From: Janthinobacterium sp. 64
GTDB taxonomy: Bacteria; Pseudomonadota; Gammaproteobacteria; Burkholderiales; Burkholderiaceae_D
DNA: 64,000 nt
NCBI RefSeq assembly: GCF_002813325.1
Contig: NZ_PHUG01000001.1
Coordinates: forward strand, 62,001-126,000
Direction: 5' to 3'
A program made the position numbers and the translations under genes. Under the pieces are notes generated by a model. The model worked only from the letters and a program-made list of their open reading frames with translations, did not search any database and had not been told where the DNA came from. This document shows, piece by piece, positions 43,429 through 53,102 of this stretch (positions within the stretch are counted from its first letter, which is position 1; every line of letters begins with the position of its first letter).

Positions 43429-45030
43429 TTAGTTCAAGCGCGGAACGGACGGGGCAGGGCGGGCTGGCGCCTTGGCGCCGGCGTTGTGCTCCAGCTTGAA
43501 CTGGCTGACGAGAGTTTCCAGCTCGCCCGCCTGTTCATGCATGGCTGCCGCCGCTGCGGCTGCCTCCTCGACCAGGGCCGCATTTTGCTGCGTCGTCTGG
43601 TCCATCTGCATGATGGCGGCATTGATTTGCTCGATGCCTTCGCTTTGCTCGTGGTTGGCGACGCTGATTTCACCGACGATGGCGCTGACCCGGCCCACGC
43701 TGGCCACCACTTCATCCATCGTGGCGCCCGCCTGGCTGACCAGCTGCGCGCCCTGTCCCACCCTGTTGACGGAGTCGGCAATAAGTTCCTTGATTTCCTT
43801 GGCGGCCGCCGCCGAGCGTTGCGCCAGGTTGCGCACTTCGGTGGCCACCACGGCAAAGCCCCGTCCCTGTTCGCCGGCGCGCGCCGCTTCCACGGCCGCG
43901 TTCAGGGCCAGGATATTCGTCTGGAAGGCGATGCCGTCGATGACGGCGATGATGTCGACGATCTTGCGCGAAGAGGCATTGATGGCATCCATGGTGCCGA
44001 TCACTTCCGCCATGGCCGTGCCGCCGCGCTGGGCGATGGTGGATGCCGAGCGGGCCAGGCTGTCCGCCTGGCGCGCATTGTCGCTGTTGCTGCGCACGGT
44101 GCTCGTCAGTTCGATCATCGACGAGGCCGTTTCTTCCAAGGCGCTGGCTTGCGCTTCCGTGCGGGCCGACAGGTCGGCATTGCCGCTGGCAATCTGGCTC
44201 GACGCCACGGCGATGGTGCCCGTGCCGCCACGCACTTGCCCCACGATGGTGGCCAGGCTGGTATTCATGTCGCGCAGCGCCTGCAGCAGCTGGCCCGTTT
44301 CATCCTTGCCGTCGGCCACGATTTTACTGCTCAGGTCGCCTGCGGCCACGGCTTGCGCCACGCGCAGCGCATACGCGATCGGCGTGGTGATCGAGCGCGT
44401 GACACGCCATGCAAAGAGCACGCCCAGCAGCAGGGCGGCCGTGCCCAGGCTGGCCATCAGCATATTCGCTGCGGAAATATTCTGCTGGATTTGCTGGCCG
44501 CCATGCACGACCACTTCGCGCTGGAGCTCATTGAGGCGGTTCACGGATTTTTGTAATTGGTTCAGGGCAGGCAGCGTATCGTCGCGCACGTGTTTGGCCG
44601 CTTCCGCGCGCTGTCCCGCCACCAGCAGCTTGTCGGCCTGGCTGAACGAGACGACATAGGCTTTGCGCTGCTGCTTCAGGGTGGCCAGCAGTTCCTTGCC
44701 TTCAGGCAGCACGATCAGGCGGTCGAGGATGACTAGCGCATCGCTGATGGTAGCCTTGTTGGCGTCGATTTCGCCGTGGATGGCGTTGGCGCGGGCCGGA
44801 TCTTCATGGATGAACAGTTCCAGCACCAGCGCCGCGTTCGAACGCGTGGTGCTGCGGATGGTGGCGATGGCATCGGCCTTGGCCCAATCTTTCTCGATGA
44901 TGGACTCACTGAGCCCACCGATTTTGTCCAGGCGCAACAATCCCGTGCCTACGAGCACTGCCATCAGCAGCAACACCACGCCAAAACCGGCGCCCAGGCG
45001 CACGCCTATCTTCATATCCGTCAATTTCAT
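43429..45030 (-). CDS. Methyl-accepting chemotaxis protein
   Basis: A 533-aa Tsr-like receptor. TM1 is near residues 10-32, a four-helix-bundle ligand domain covers about 35-190, TM2 about 192-212, HAMP 213-265, and the signalling domain 270-515 with the hairpin tip '[44 protein letters not shown]'. The ATG at 45030 has GAGGGA 6 nt upstream and is preferred to 45036. The ligand is unknown. The tail lacks a recognisable CheR-binding pentapeptide. Confidence 0.93.
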   Translation of the reverse strand: MKLTDMKIGVRLGAGFGVVLLLMAVLVGTGLLRLDKIGGLSESIIEKDWAKADAIATIRSTTRSNAALVLELFIHEDPARANAIHGEIDANKATISDALVILDRLIVLPEGKELLATLKQQRKAYVVSFSQADKLLVAGQRAEAAKHVRDDTLPALNQLQKSVNRLNELQREVVVHGGQQIQQNISAANMLMASLGTAALLLGVLFAWRVTRSITTPIAYALRVAQAVAAGDLSSKIVADGKDETGQLLQALRDMNTSLATIVGQVRGGTGTIAVASSQIASGNADLSARTEAQASALEETASSMIELTSTVRSNSDNARQADSLARSASTIAQRGGTAMAEVIGTMDAINASSRKIVDIIAVIDGIAFQTNILALNAAVEAARAGEQGRGFAVVATEVRNLAQRSAAAAKEIKELIADSVNRVGQGAQLVSQAGATMDEVVASVGRVSAIVGEISVANHEQSEGIEQINAAIMQMDQTTQQNAALVEEAAAAAAAMHEQAGELETLVSQFKLEHNAGAKAPARPAPSVPRLN

Positions 45031-45135
45031 ACTCATTCCCTCGGTAGCTAAAATCTTGTCCCCGGTGGTCTTATTATGAGTCGATTATACGGCGCGTGAT
45101 ACTTCTTTTGCAGCAACAATTGCCTTGGAGAAATG

Positions 45136-45171
45136 AAAAAGCGGCACGGCGATCAAGCCGTACCGCTTTTT
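45136..45171. terminator. Terminator after leuA (bidirectional)
   Basis: AAAAAGCGGCACGGC / GCCGTACCGCTTTTT form a 15-bp stem with one mismatch and a GATCAA loop. T runs flank both sides, so it can end leuA on the minus strand and block read-through either way. Confidence 0.85.
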
Positions 45172-45199
45172 CTCCCTATGAGGGATGCCCGAGCCGTGC

Positions 45200-46906
45200 T
45201 CAGGCGGTGCTGGCCGCCACGTCGGCCGCTGTTGTTTTTTCGGCTTCCGTCTGTCCGATGCGGCGGTTCACTGCCGACAGCACGGCCTTGAACGAGGCGG
45301 TGACGATATTGCTGTCGATGGCGGCGCCGAACAGGGTCGGGCCATTATCGAGGCGCAATTCGACGTAGCACGCCGCTTGCGCGTTGGCGCCCGAGCCGAT
45401 CGAGTGCTCATGGTAATCCATCAATTTGATGTCCAGGCCCAGCGCATTGACGAAGGCGTCGATGGGGCCGTTGCCGCCGCCTTGCAGGGCCAATGGCGTC
45501 TGGCGGTGCGACAGGCTGATGTCGATCTGCACGGATTCGTCGCTGCTGGTGTCTTCCACCATGCGGTGCGCGGCGTAGGCGTACGGCGCCGTCTGCTGCA
45601 GGTATTCCTTCTGGAAGATGTCATGGATATCGTGCGCGGCGATTTCGCGGCCCGTGGCGTCGGCCACGGCTTGCACAGCGCGCGAGAATTCGATCTGCAG
45701 GCGGCGCGGCAAGACCAGGCCGTATTCCTGTTCCAGCAAATACGCCATGCCGCCCTTGCCAGACTGGCTGTTGACGCGGATCACGGCGTCGTAGCTGCGG
45801 CCCAGGTCGGCCGGGTCGATCGGCAAGTACGGCACTTCCCAGATGCTGTCCGGTTGTTGCTTGGCGAAACCCTTCTTGATGGCATCCTGGTGCGAACCGG
45901 AAAACGCGGTAAACACCAGGTCGCCCGCATACGGGTGGCGCGGGTGGACGGGCAACTGGTTGCACTCTTCCACGCACTTGCGCACGGTATCGATGTCGGA
46001 GAAATCGAGGCCCGGGTGCACGCCTTGTGTGTACAAATTCATCGCCAACGTCACCAGGTCGACGTTGCCGGTGCGCTCGCCATTGCCGAACAAACAGCCT
46101 TCCACGCGGTCGGCGCCCGCCATCACGGCCAGCTCGGCCGACGCGACGGCCGTGCCGCGGTCGTTATGCGGGTGCACGCTGATGATGATGGAATCGCGGC
46201 GCGCCAGCTTGCGCGACATCCATTCGATCTGGTCCGCATACACGTTGGGCGTGCTGCATTCCACGGTCGACGGCAGGTTGATGATCATCTTGTTGGCGGG
46301 CGTCGGCTTCCAGATGGCGCTGACGGCGTCGCAGATGTGCTTGGAGAAATCGAGTTCCGTGGTGGAAAACGATTCCGGCGTGTATTCGAAGCCCCATTCC
46401 GTTTGCGGATGCTGCGCCACCAGCTGTTTGACGAGGGTGGTGCCGGTGGTGGCGATGTTCGTGATTTCTTCGCGCGACATGCCGAACACGACCTTGCGGA
46501 ACACGGGCGCCACGGAGTTGTACAGGTGCACGATGGCGCGCTTGGCGCCGACCACCGATTCCACCGTGCGGCGGATCAGCTCTTCACGCGACTGCGTCAG
46601 CACGATGATGGTGACGTCGTCCGGGATGCGGCCTTCATCGACGAGTTTGCGCACGAAGTCGAAATCCGTCTGCGATGCCGATGGGAAACCCACTTCGATT
46701 TCCTTCAGGCCGATGGCGATCAGCATGTCGAAGAAGCGCAGCTTCTTTTCCGCGCTCATCGGCTCGATCAAGGACTGGTTGCCGTCGCGCAAGTCGGTGC
46801 TCATCCAGATAGGCGGTTTGCTGATGATCTGGTTCGGCCATTGACGGTCGGTCAATTTAACGGGAGGAAAGGCGCGGTATTTGGAAGCTGGGTTTTGCAA
46901 CATCAT
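45200..46906 (-). CDS. leuA: 2-Isopropylmalate synthase LeuA
   Basis: A 568-aa LeuA that condenses 2-oxoisovalerate with acetyl-CoA, the first leucine-specific step. It has the long form typical of LeuA2. The TIM barrel has '[15 protein letters not shown]' (catalytic Arg/Asp and metal region) and '[14 protein letters not shown]' (HxN metal ligands). The C-terminal regulatory domain (about 430-560) mediates leucine feedback. AGGAGT lies upstream of tandem ATGs at 46906 and 46903. A promoter and a leucine-rich leader peptide lie 240 bp upstream. Confidence 0.93.
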   Translation of the reverse strand: MMLQNPASKYRAFPPVKLTDRQWPNQIISKPPIWMSTDLRDGNQSLIEPMSAEKKLRFFDMLIAIGLKEIEVGFPSASQTDFDFVRKLVDEGRIPDDVTIIVLTQSREELIRRTVESVVGAKRAIVHLYNSVAPVFRKVVFGMSREEITNIATTGTTLVKQLVAQHPQTEWGFEYTPESFSTTELDFSKHICDAVSAIWKPTPANKMIINLPSTVECSTPNVYADQIEWMSRKLARRDSIIISVHPHNDRGTAVASAELAVMAGADRVEGCLFGNGERTGNVDLVTLAMNLYTQGVHPGLDFSDIDTVRKCVEECNQLPVHPRHPYAGDLVFTAFSGSHQDAIKKGFAKQQPDSIWEVPYLPIDPADLGRSYDAVIRVNSQSGKGGMAYLLEQEYGLVLPRRLQIEFSRAVQAVADATGREIAAHDIHDIFQKEYLQQTAPYAYAAHRMVEDTSSDESVQIDISLSHRQTPLALQGGGNGPIDAFVNALGLDIKLMDYHEHSIGSGANAQAACYVELRLDNGPTLFGAAIDSNIVTASFKAVLSAVNRRIGQTEAEKTTAADVAASTA

Positions 46907-46953
46907 GATCGGGTACTCCTGAAGATAGGGGGAAATCAATGGTTGTGGCGCAA

Positions 46954-46991
46954 GCTTGCCGGGCGGCCACGCAACACTAGGCCAGGCAAGC
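46954..46991 (-). promoter_or_regulatory. Stem-loop in the leuA leader
   Basis: On the minus strand GCTTGCCTGG pairs with CCCGGCAAGC (9 of 10 bp) across an 18-nt loop, between the leader peptide and leuA. It may be the attenuator or a structure hiding the leuA ribosome site. No T tract follows, so termination is uncertain. Confidence 0.4.
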
Positions 46992-47146
46992 GATCGGTAG
47001 TTTTAGCAGGCAAAGCAGGGCAACGGCGCCGGTGGCGGTCGCGTCAGAAGTTACGGGTGTAGCGGGGGATGGTGCAAACATCATCAAACCTTCCAGGGTT
47101 TTTTGAAACACGCCGGCGTGTGGCCAGGCGAAGCAATGCGGCAAAC

Positions 47147-47215
47147 TTATGCGCGTGCTAGCAGTAGTCGCGATAGCGACAGCAGGGAAGGGGAGGAATG
47201 TTTGAAGGAGGACAT
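47147..47215 (-). CDS. leuL: Leucine leader peptide of leuA
   Basis: A 22-aa ORF whose second half is SLLSLSRLLLARA: six leucines, three of them CTA, a codon that is rare in this GC-rich DNA. It ends 240 bp before leuA on the same strand. Ribosome stalling at these codons under leucine shortage would switch the downstream RNA, as in classical leu attenuators. The ATG at 47215 lies about 7 nt after the -10, so the mRNA may be leaderless. Confidence 0.75.
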   Translation of the reverse strand: MSSFKHSSPSLLSLSRLLLARA

Positions 47216-47221
47216 GCACTT

Positions 47222-47251
47222 AATGTAAGGGAAGTGGGGCGGGGCTGTCAA
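47222..47251 (-). promoter_or_regulatory. leuA promoter
   Basis: On the minus strand: TTGACA (exact -35), 18-bp spacer, TACATT (-10). Predicted start of transcription is at or near the leader-peptide ATG. Confidence 0.75.
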
Positions 47252-47393
47252 GCATATTTCGGCAGGGAACGATGCTGCTGCCATGCCGCGGCTCGGCTTA
47301 TTGTTCCTGCGCAACTTACTTTTCCAGCGATATTGAATAATGCAGATTCCGTCTGGCGACCTGTGTCGCCCGCCCTGCTTTGGAGCTGCCAGC

Positions 47394-49235
47394 ATGGAAT
47401 CGTTGCTGAAGTACTATGAGCTGGAACTGGATATGTTGCGTACGCATCAGCAGGAGTTCGCTGCGCGCTATCCCGGCGTCGCCGGTGCACTGGGTCTGAC
47501 TGGCAACAGTTGCCAAGACCCGCATATCGAGCGCCTGATCGAGGCCTATGCCTTGTGCAATGCCCGCACGGCCAAGAAAATTGATGATGCACGCCATGTT
47601 TTTACCGAGTCCATGCTGGAAGTGAATTTTCCACACTACCTGAGGCCATTTCCCGCGTGTTCGATTGCCCGCGTGGACGCCAGCGGCGTGCCGGGCCAGG
47701 CGCGCGACGGCATCGATATCTTGCCACGCGGTACCTTGATGCATGCACCGCCATATCAGGGCGTCGTCTGCAAGTTTCGCACCGCCTATGACGTGGTGCT
47801 GGCGCCGCTCAGCCTTGCCGGCGCGCGCTTCGTCCCCGTGATGGATGTTGCTGCGGCGGTCAGCTTACCGTCCGACATAGCGACTGCGATCGCCATCGAT
47901 ATCGTGTCCACGTCGGCCACCGGTACGCTGGAGCAATTGATGCTGCCTGCCGTACGCGTCTTCATCGACGGCACGCCATCGCTCACGGCCACCTTGCGCG
48001 ATGCCCTGTTTTTGCATGCCGCGCATGCGTGGATCGAGGCCGGCGGCGTGCAGTTGCCACTGGCGCAAGTGCCGCTGCGTGCCGTCGGTTTTTTGCCGGA
48101 GGAGGCGCTGTTGCCGCGCAAGCCCGGTTCCCATCGTGCCTACTGCCTGCTGACAGAATACTTTGCTTTTCCTGAAAAATTCCAGTTCTTCGATATCGAC
48201 CTTGGCCAGATCACACCGCTGTTGCCGCCTGGATGTCAGCGCTGGACCTTGCATCTGGGTCTGCGGAACATCGCTGCCAGCAGCGCTGGCGCACGCCTGC
48301 TGCGGTCTGTATCGGCAAGCAATTTGTTGCTTGCCTGCACGCCGGTGATTAATTTGTTCCAGCAAGCTGCAGCGCCGATCCGGTTGACGCAAATGCACAG
48401 CGAGTATCCGTTGCTGGCCGAACATAAATATGCGCACGCGTATGACATTCATAGTGTCGACGCGGTGCGCCTGGTGCGCCAGGGCGCCCATGCCGGCACG
48501 GTGACGCACTGCCAGCCGTTTTATGCCATACGCCATGGGCAGGCTGGCGGCGCGAAGAGCCGTTACTGGGTGGCGCGGCGCGATGAGGCGCGGGCGCTCA
48601 GCCATCCCGGTTACGAAAGCAGCCTGGCGTTTGTCGAGGGCGACGAGGACGATACCTATGCCGGGATCACGACGGTATCGGTCGATCTGACTTGCAGCAA
48701 TCGCAACTTGCCGAGTGCATTGCCAGTCGGTGCGCCAGATGGCGATCTGCGGCATGAGGGGACGGCTGGCGCGCTGCCGGTGCGCCTGTTGCGCCAGCCC
48801 ACTCCGGCGTATCGCTTTAAAGCCGACTTGCCTGCGCAAGCCCGTTTGCTGGCATTGCTGTCGTTGAATCATCAGTCTTTGCTGGAGGATGGTCTGGCGT
48901 TGTTTCAGGAAATGCTGGCGCTCCATGATTTGCCTGCTTCACTCATGTCACAACGGCAAATTCAAGGCATCCAGGCCTTGACGCAGCGCGCCAGCAGCAC
49001 CTGGATGCCCGACGCCAGTGGCGGCGTGCTGGTATTTGGCATCGACGTCTTGCTGACGGTGGATGAAGAGGCCTACGTCGGCAGCGGCCTGCATGCCTTC
49101 GCGCAAGTAATCGAGCATGTGCTGGGCATGTATGTGCATGTCAACAGCTATTGCCGTTTGCTCGTCATTTCGCACAAGAGTGGGAAGGAGTTGCTGCGAT
49201 GCCCGCCCCGCAATGGCCAGCAAGCACTGGCGTAA
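47394..49235 (+). CDS. tssF: Type VI secretion system baseplate subunit TssF
   Basis: A 613-aa TssF/VasA-type baseplate wedge protein: 'SLLKYYELELDMLRTHQQEFAARYPGVAGAL' at the N-terminus and 'DPHIERLIEAYALCNARTAKKIDD', the usual entry, with a C-terminal 'NSYCRLLVISHKSGKEL'. TssF dimerises and binds TssG at the tube base. GGAG lies 9 nt before the ATG at 47394. The usual neighbours tssE, tssB/C and tssH are absent, so this is a separate cargo island. tssG begins 37 bp before tssF ends. Confidence 0.9.
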   Translation: MESLLKYYELELDMLRTHQQEFAARYPGVAGALGLTGNSCQDPHIERLIEAYALCNARTAKKIDDARHVFTESMLEVNFPHYLRPFPACSIARVDASGVPGQARDGIDILPRGTLMHAPPYQGVVCKFRTAYDVVLAPLSLAGARFVPVMDVAAAVSLPSDIATAIAIDIVSTSATGTLEQLMLPAVRVFIDGTPSLTATLRDALFLHAAHAWIEAGGVQLPLAQVPLRAVGFLPEEALLPRKPGSHRAYCLLTEYFAFPEKFQFFDIDLGQITPLLPPGCQRWTLHLGLRNIAASSAGARLLRSVSASNLLLACTPVINLFQQAAAPIRLTQMHSEYPLLAEHKYAHAYDIHSVDAVRLVRQGAHAGTVTHCQPFYAIRHGQAGGAKSRYWVARRDEARALSHPGYESSLAFVEGDEDDTYAGITTVSVDLTCSNRNLPSALPVGAPDGDLRHEGTAGALPVRLLRQPTPAYRFKADLPAQARLLALLSLNHQSLLEDGLALFQEMLALHDLPASLMSQRQIQGIQALTQRASSTWMPDASGGVLVFGIDVLLTVDEEAYVGSGLHAFAQVIEHVLGMYVHVNSYCRLLVISHKSGKELLRCPPRNGQQALA

Positions 49236-50230
49236 TCGCGCTGCTGTCCCAGGCGCCATACCGTTTTGGTTTCTTTCAGACCGTGCGCCTGCTCGAACGC
49301 TGGCTATGCCGGCAGGGCGCGTGCGCCGAGTCCGCACTGCACGAGGGCTTGCGTTTCCATCAGAGCGTTGCGCTGGCCTTTCCTGCCTGCGAGATAGAGG
49401 CGGTGTGGCATGACGGCGAGCATGGCCGCCTGCACCTGCGGCCCAGTTTCATGGGCTTGCTGGGTGTGAATGGCACCTTGCCCCTGCACTATACGGAGCG
49501 GCTGGTGCGCAAGGAGCGGGCCACGGGCAATGCCGGCGCGCGTGCTTTTCTCGACGCCTTGTCGCAACGCGCGCCCGTGCTGTTTTATCAGGCCTGGGCC
49601 GGCAGCCGGATCGAGTGCCAGGCCGACGCAAGCGGCCGCCCCGGGTTTTTGTCGTTGCAACTGGCGCTGGCTGGCGCCTGGCCGTCGCGCCTGGCAAGTA
49701 CCGGCGCGCTGCCGCCGGAAGCGCTTGCTTACTACGCTGCTGCACTGCGGCAGCGGCCCGTCAGCGCCGAGTTGATGGCCGATGTGCTGGCGGATTATTT
49801 CAGCGTGCCCTTGCGTATCGAGTCCTTCGTCAGCACTTGGCACGTGCGCCCAAGCAATGAGCATTCCCTGCTCAACCGTAGCAACGCGAGCCTGGGGCAG
49901 GGCGCCATGCTGGGCGCGCGTTGCCGGCGCCGGGATTTGCGCCTGCGCCTGTACCTGGGGCCTTTGACTCGGGCACAGTTCGACGATTTTCTCCCCGGAC
50001 ATTCCGCTGCGCTGGCCTTGAAAAGCATGTTGAGCCTGTTTGGCTTGCCATGCATGCAATACGAAATCCGTCTGATCCTGCGCGCTGCCGACGTGCATGG
50101 CAGCAGCCTGACGGCCAGGGTGGAGCAGGGCGCAGCTGGCTTGGGGCAGGGCGCGCGCTTGCTGACCGGGGACGCCCGCCGCGACTGTGACGCCATGTGC
50201 TATGACATCCGATTTCCCGGTGCCGCTTGA
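49199..50230 (+). CDS. tssG: Type VI secretion system baseplate subunit TssG
   Basis: A 343-aa TssG, starting inside the tssF 3' end (37-bp overlap), with AAGGAG before the ATG at 49199. Typical family text is 'YRFGFFQTVRLLERWL', 'LHLRPSFMGLLGVNGTLPLHYTERL', 'LADYFSVPLRIESFVSTWHV' and 'LRLYLGPLTRAQFDDFLPG'. It completes the TssF-TssG wedge under the tail tube. Next comes vgrG, 78 bp downstream. Confidence 0.9.
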   Translation: MPAPQWPASTGVIALLSQAPYRFGFFQTVRLLERWLCRQGACAESALHEGLRFHQSVALAFPACEIEAVWHDGEHGRLHLRPSFMGLLGVNGTLPLHYTERLVRKERATGNAGARAFLDALSQRAPVLFYQAWAGSRIECQADASGRPGFLSLQLALAGAWPSRLASTGALPPEALAYYAAALRQRPVSAELMADVLADYFSVPLRIESFVSTWHVRPSNEHSLLNRSNASLGQGAMLGARCRRRDLRLRLYLGPLTRAQFDDFLPGHSAALALKSMLSLFGLPCMQYEIRLILRAADVHGSSLTARVEQGAAGLGQGARLLTGDARRDCDAMCYDIRFPGAA

Positions 50231-50308
50231 TGCGCCGCAATTGGCCGCCGGCAAATGTATGAATACTGATGAGCTGGGAACGAGGCGTATCGGCACTGGG
50301 GAGATGGA

Positions 50309-53062
50309 ATGGAGAACGCGGACGAATTCATGCAGTTCATGCTGGCGGCGAAGGAGTTGAACTCCGGTAACCGTCCGTTGCGCCTGCGCCTGGCGTATGC
50401 GGACGGAATCAACGACGATGTGCTGTTGCCGCAGCAGGTCGAGGGTCGCGAAGCCATTTGCGCCGGCCTCGAGTACCGCATCCGTTGCGTTTCGCTCGAT
50501 GCGCACTTGCCGCTCAAGCAGTTCATCGGTGTCCCGTCCGAGTTGCAGATCGTTACCGACGCTGGGCAGTTGCGCAAGGTGTGCGGCATCGTCGCGCAGG
50601 CATCCGCCGGATTGAGCGATGGCGGCCTCGCCACTTATCAGCTGGTGCTGCACGATGCGCTGACCTTGATGGAAAAACGCCGCAATACGCGTGTGTTCCG
50701 CGGCAAGACGGAGTTGGAGATCGTCGAACTGCTGATTGCCGAATGGCGGCTGGGCAACACCATCATCGGCGCCACGTTTGCTTGCGAAATCGATCAGGCC
50801 TTGGCCGGTCGCCACTTTCCGGCGCGCGAACTGACCATGCAGCACAATGAATCCGATGCCGCATTCATCCGGCGCCTGCTGCGGCGGCGCGGCATTTCCT
50901 GGGTCATCCAGCCTGGCGCCGCACGGCATGGGACATCCGACGCCATGCCGTCGCACGTCTTGTTGCTGTTCGATGATGCCAGCCGCCTGCCGGAGCATGT
51001 GGCGCCTGTCATCCGCTACCACCGGGCGGACGCCACCGAAGAGAGCGATACCATCACGGCCTGGGGCGCCGTGCGCACCCTGCAGGCAGGCAGCATGGGG
51101 CGCCATAGCTGGGATTATGCGGCGCCGCGCAACCGCCAGTTCATGCAGACGGATGCGGGCGGCATGGCAGATCAGGGTGCCAGCGGCAATTGCCTTGCAG
51201 CCAAGCTCGACGACTATTTTGTGGCGACGCCGCACATGGGCAATGACGCAGAAGATTTCCGTCAGCTGGGCTTGCTGGCGATGGCGCGCCATGACGTGGA
51301 AACCAAGTGTTTTCATGGCGAGGGCGTGGTGCGCTCGCTGGGTGCCGGCCAGCAGTTCAGCCTGGAAGGTCATCCGGAAATCGACCAGCATCGGCCAGAT
51401 GCCCGGCGTTTCCTTGTCACCGCATTGGAAGTGCATGCCAGTAACAACCTGCCGCGCGCCCTGGATGCGCGCATCGCGCGTCTGTTTGCCGCCAGTGACT
51501 GGCTGGCGCAAGGCGCAACCTGGGTGGCAGGGGAAACGGGGCCGCAAACGCCGCGTTATCGCATGCGCTTCAGTTGCGTGCGCGCCAGCGTGGTCCTGGT
51601 CCCCGCATTCGATCCGCAGCGCGATGTGCCCCAGCCGCAACTGCAAAGCGCCATCGTCGTCGGGCCCAGCGGCGAAGAAGTGCATTGCGACGAGCAAGGG
51701 CGCATCAAGGTGCGCTTTCCCGCCACGCGCGCCGCCGACCATGCACATGCGCAAGGTTCGGGCGCCTCGGATACGGAGCGCGACACGGCCTGGCTGCGCG
51801 TCGTCAGCAACTGGGCTGGCGATGGACAGGGCAGCGCGCACCAGTGCGGCACCTTGGCCTTGCCGAGAGTCGGGTCGGAAGTGCTGATCGGATTTTTGGC
51901 GGGCGACCCGGACCGGCCGATTGTGCTGGGACAATTGTTCAACGCCGTGGCGCCGCCACCGGCGCTCAGCAAGCGCGGCGCGCTGCCTGGCAACCGCTAC
52001 CTGGCTGGCATGCGCAGCCGCGAAGTGCGCGGCCAGGGCGGCAATCAGCTGCGTTTTGACGATACGCCCCGGCAAATCAGTGCCCAGCTGGCCAGCGATC
52101 ACGCCACCACTGAGCTCAACCTTGGGTTCCTGGTCGAGCCGCGCGCCGGCGGCGCTGGCCAGCAGCGTGGCGACGGATTCGAGTTGCGCAGCGATCACGG
52201 CGGCGCGATCCGCAGCGGCAAGGCGCTGCTGCTGTCGGCCTGGCAGCGGCTCGACGCGACGGGTGGCCAGTTATCGGCCGAGGAACATCTGGCGTTGATG
52301 CAAGAATGCCTGGACCTGTTCAAAGCGCTGGGCGAATACGCTGGCGCGCACCAGGCGCTGCCGGTCGACGTGGCGCCCGCCGCTGCTTTGAAAGAGGCGG
52401 TGGCTGCTGCCGTGGCGCCCACGGCCAGCCTGACGGCGCCCGCGGGGCTGGCGCTGAGCAGTCCGAAGACCATCGTCAGCTACGCCGGCGTGAATGCCGA
52501 CACGGTGGCGCAGCAGCATGTACACGTGATCGCGGGCCAGCGCTGCAGCATGCAGGCTGGCGCTGGCGTTTCCGTGTTTGCCCACAAGGGCGGCATCACC
52601 CAGATCGCGCACCATGGCAAATTTCTCATGCAGAGCCAGTTTGACGAGATGCAGCTGAACGCCGCCAAGGCCCTGAAATTGACGGCCAATACCCGCCTGA
52701 TCGGCATGGCGCAGGATGAAATCACGTTCATGACGGCCGGTGGCGCCTATCTGAAACTGGCGGGCGGCAACGTGGAACTCGGTGGTCCGGGTGCGCTGAC
52801 CATCAAGACCGACGGCCATCACTGGAATGGTCCGGCCAGCAGCAAGGCTGAATTGCCGAGCTTTGACGAGGGCGACCTGGGCCGCATGCCACAGGTGCTT
52901 TCCGGCCTCGATGGCAGTCCCGTCAGTGGCGTCAAGATCGTTGTCGAGCGCGAGGATGGTTCGCAGCAAGTGGTCGATGCCGACAGCGAAGGCAAGGGTG
53001 CCGCCATCGTGGGCGACAGCCTGGAAAAACTCAAGGTGCGTATTTTCAGGCCGCGCGACTGA
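50309..53062 (+). CDS. vgrG: Type VI secretion spike protein VgrG (TssI)
   Basis: A 917-aa VgrG. The N-terminal gp27-like domain covers about residues 15-400, the gp5 OB-fold is near 449-500 ('GEEVHCDEQGRIKVRFPATR', then 'LPRVGSEVLIGFLAGDPDRPIVLGQLFN'), and a DUF2345 C-terminal extension covers about 650-840. A tail of about 60 residues follows ('LSGLDGSPVSGVKIVVEREDGS'), which may receive an effector adaptor. GGGGAGA precedes the ATG at 50309. It carries no obvious toxic domain; cargo is probably the Tle3-like protein encoded next. Confidence 0.93.
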   Translation: MENADEFMQFMLAAKELNSGNRPLRLRLAYADGINDDVLLPQQVEGREAICAGLEYRIRCVSLDAHLPLKQFIGVPSELQIVTDAGQLRKVCGIVAQASAGLSDGGLATYQLVLHDALTLMEKRRNTRVFRGKTELEIVELLIAEWRLGNTIIGATFACEIDQALAGRHFPARELTMQHNESDAAFIRRLLRRRGISWVIQPGAARHGTSDAMPSHVLLLFDDASRLPEHVAPVIRYHRADATEESDTITAWGAVRTLQAGSMGRHSWDYAAPRNRQFMQTDAGGMADQGASGNCLAAKLDDYFVATPHMGNDAEDFRQLGLLAMARHDVETKCFHGEGVVRSLGAGQQFSLEGHPEIDQHRPDARRFLVTALEVHASNNLPRALDARIARLFAASDWLAQGATWVAGETGPQTPRYRMRFSCVRASVVLVPAFDPQRDVPQPQLQSAIVVGPSGEEVHCDEQGRIKVRFPATRAADHAHAQGSGASDTERDTAWLRVVSNWAGDGQGSAHQCGTLALPRVGSEVLIGFLAGDPDRPIVLGQLFNAVAPPPALSKRGALPGNRYLAGMRSREVRGQGGNQLRFDDTPRQISAQLASDHATTELNLGFLVEPRAGGAGQQRGDGFELRSDHGGAIRSGKALLLSAWQRLDATGGQLSAEEHLALMQECLDLFKALGEYAGAHQALPVDVAPAAALKEAVAAAVAPTASLTAPAGLALSSPKTIVSYAGVNADTVAQQHVHVIAGQRCSMQAGAGVSVFAHKGGITQIAHHGKFLMQSQFDEMQLNAAKALKLTANTRLIGMAQDEITFMTAGGAYLKLAGGNVELGGPGALTIKTDGHHWNGPASSKAELPSFDEGDLGRMPQVLSGLDGSPVSGVKIVVEREDGSQQVVDADSEGKGAAIVGDSLEKLKVRIFRPRD

Positions 53063-53102
53063 GCGTGGATAGTGCGTTGTCCATCATTCACGGGAGTCAG
53101 GC

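Noticed and set aside
47108..47121. ACACGCC/GGCGTGT palindrome as the leuA attenuator terminator
   Set aside because: A perfect dyad without a loop and without a T tract on the leuA strand cannot act as a normal hairpin terminator; kept only as a possible protein site.
49304..52198. Antisense open frame of 964 codons across tssG and vgrG
   Set aside because: tssG and vgrG on the other strand have clear family motifs; the antisense peptide has none.
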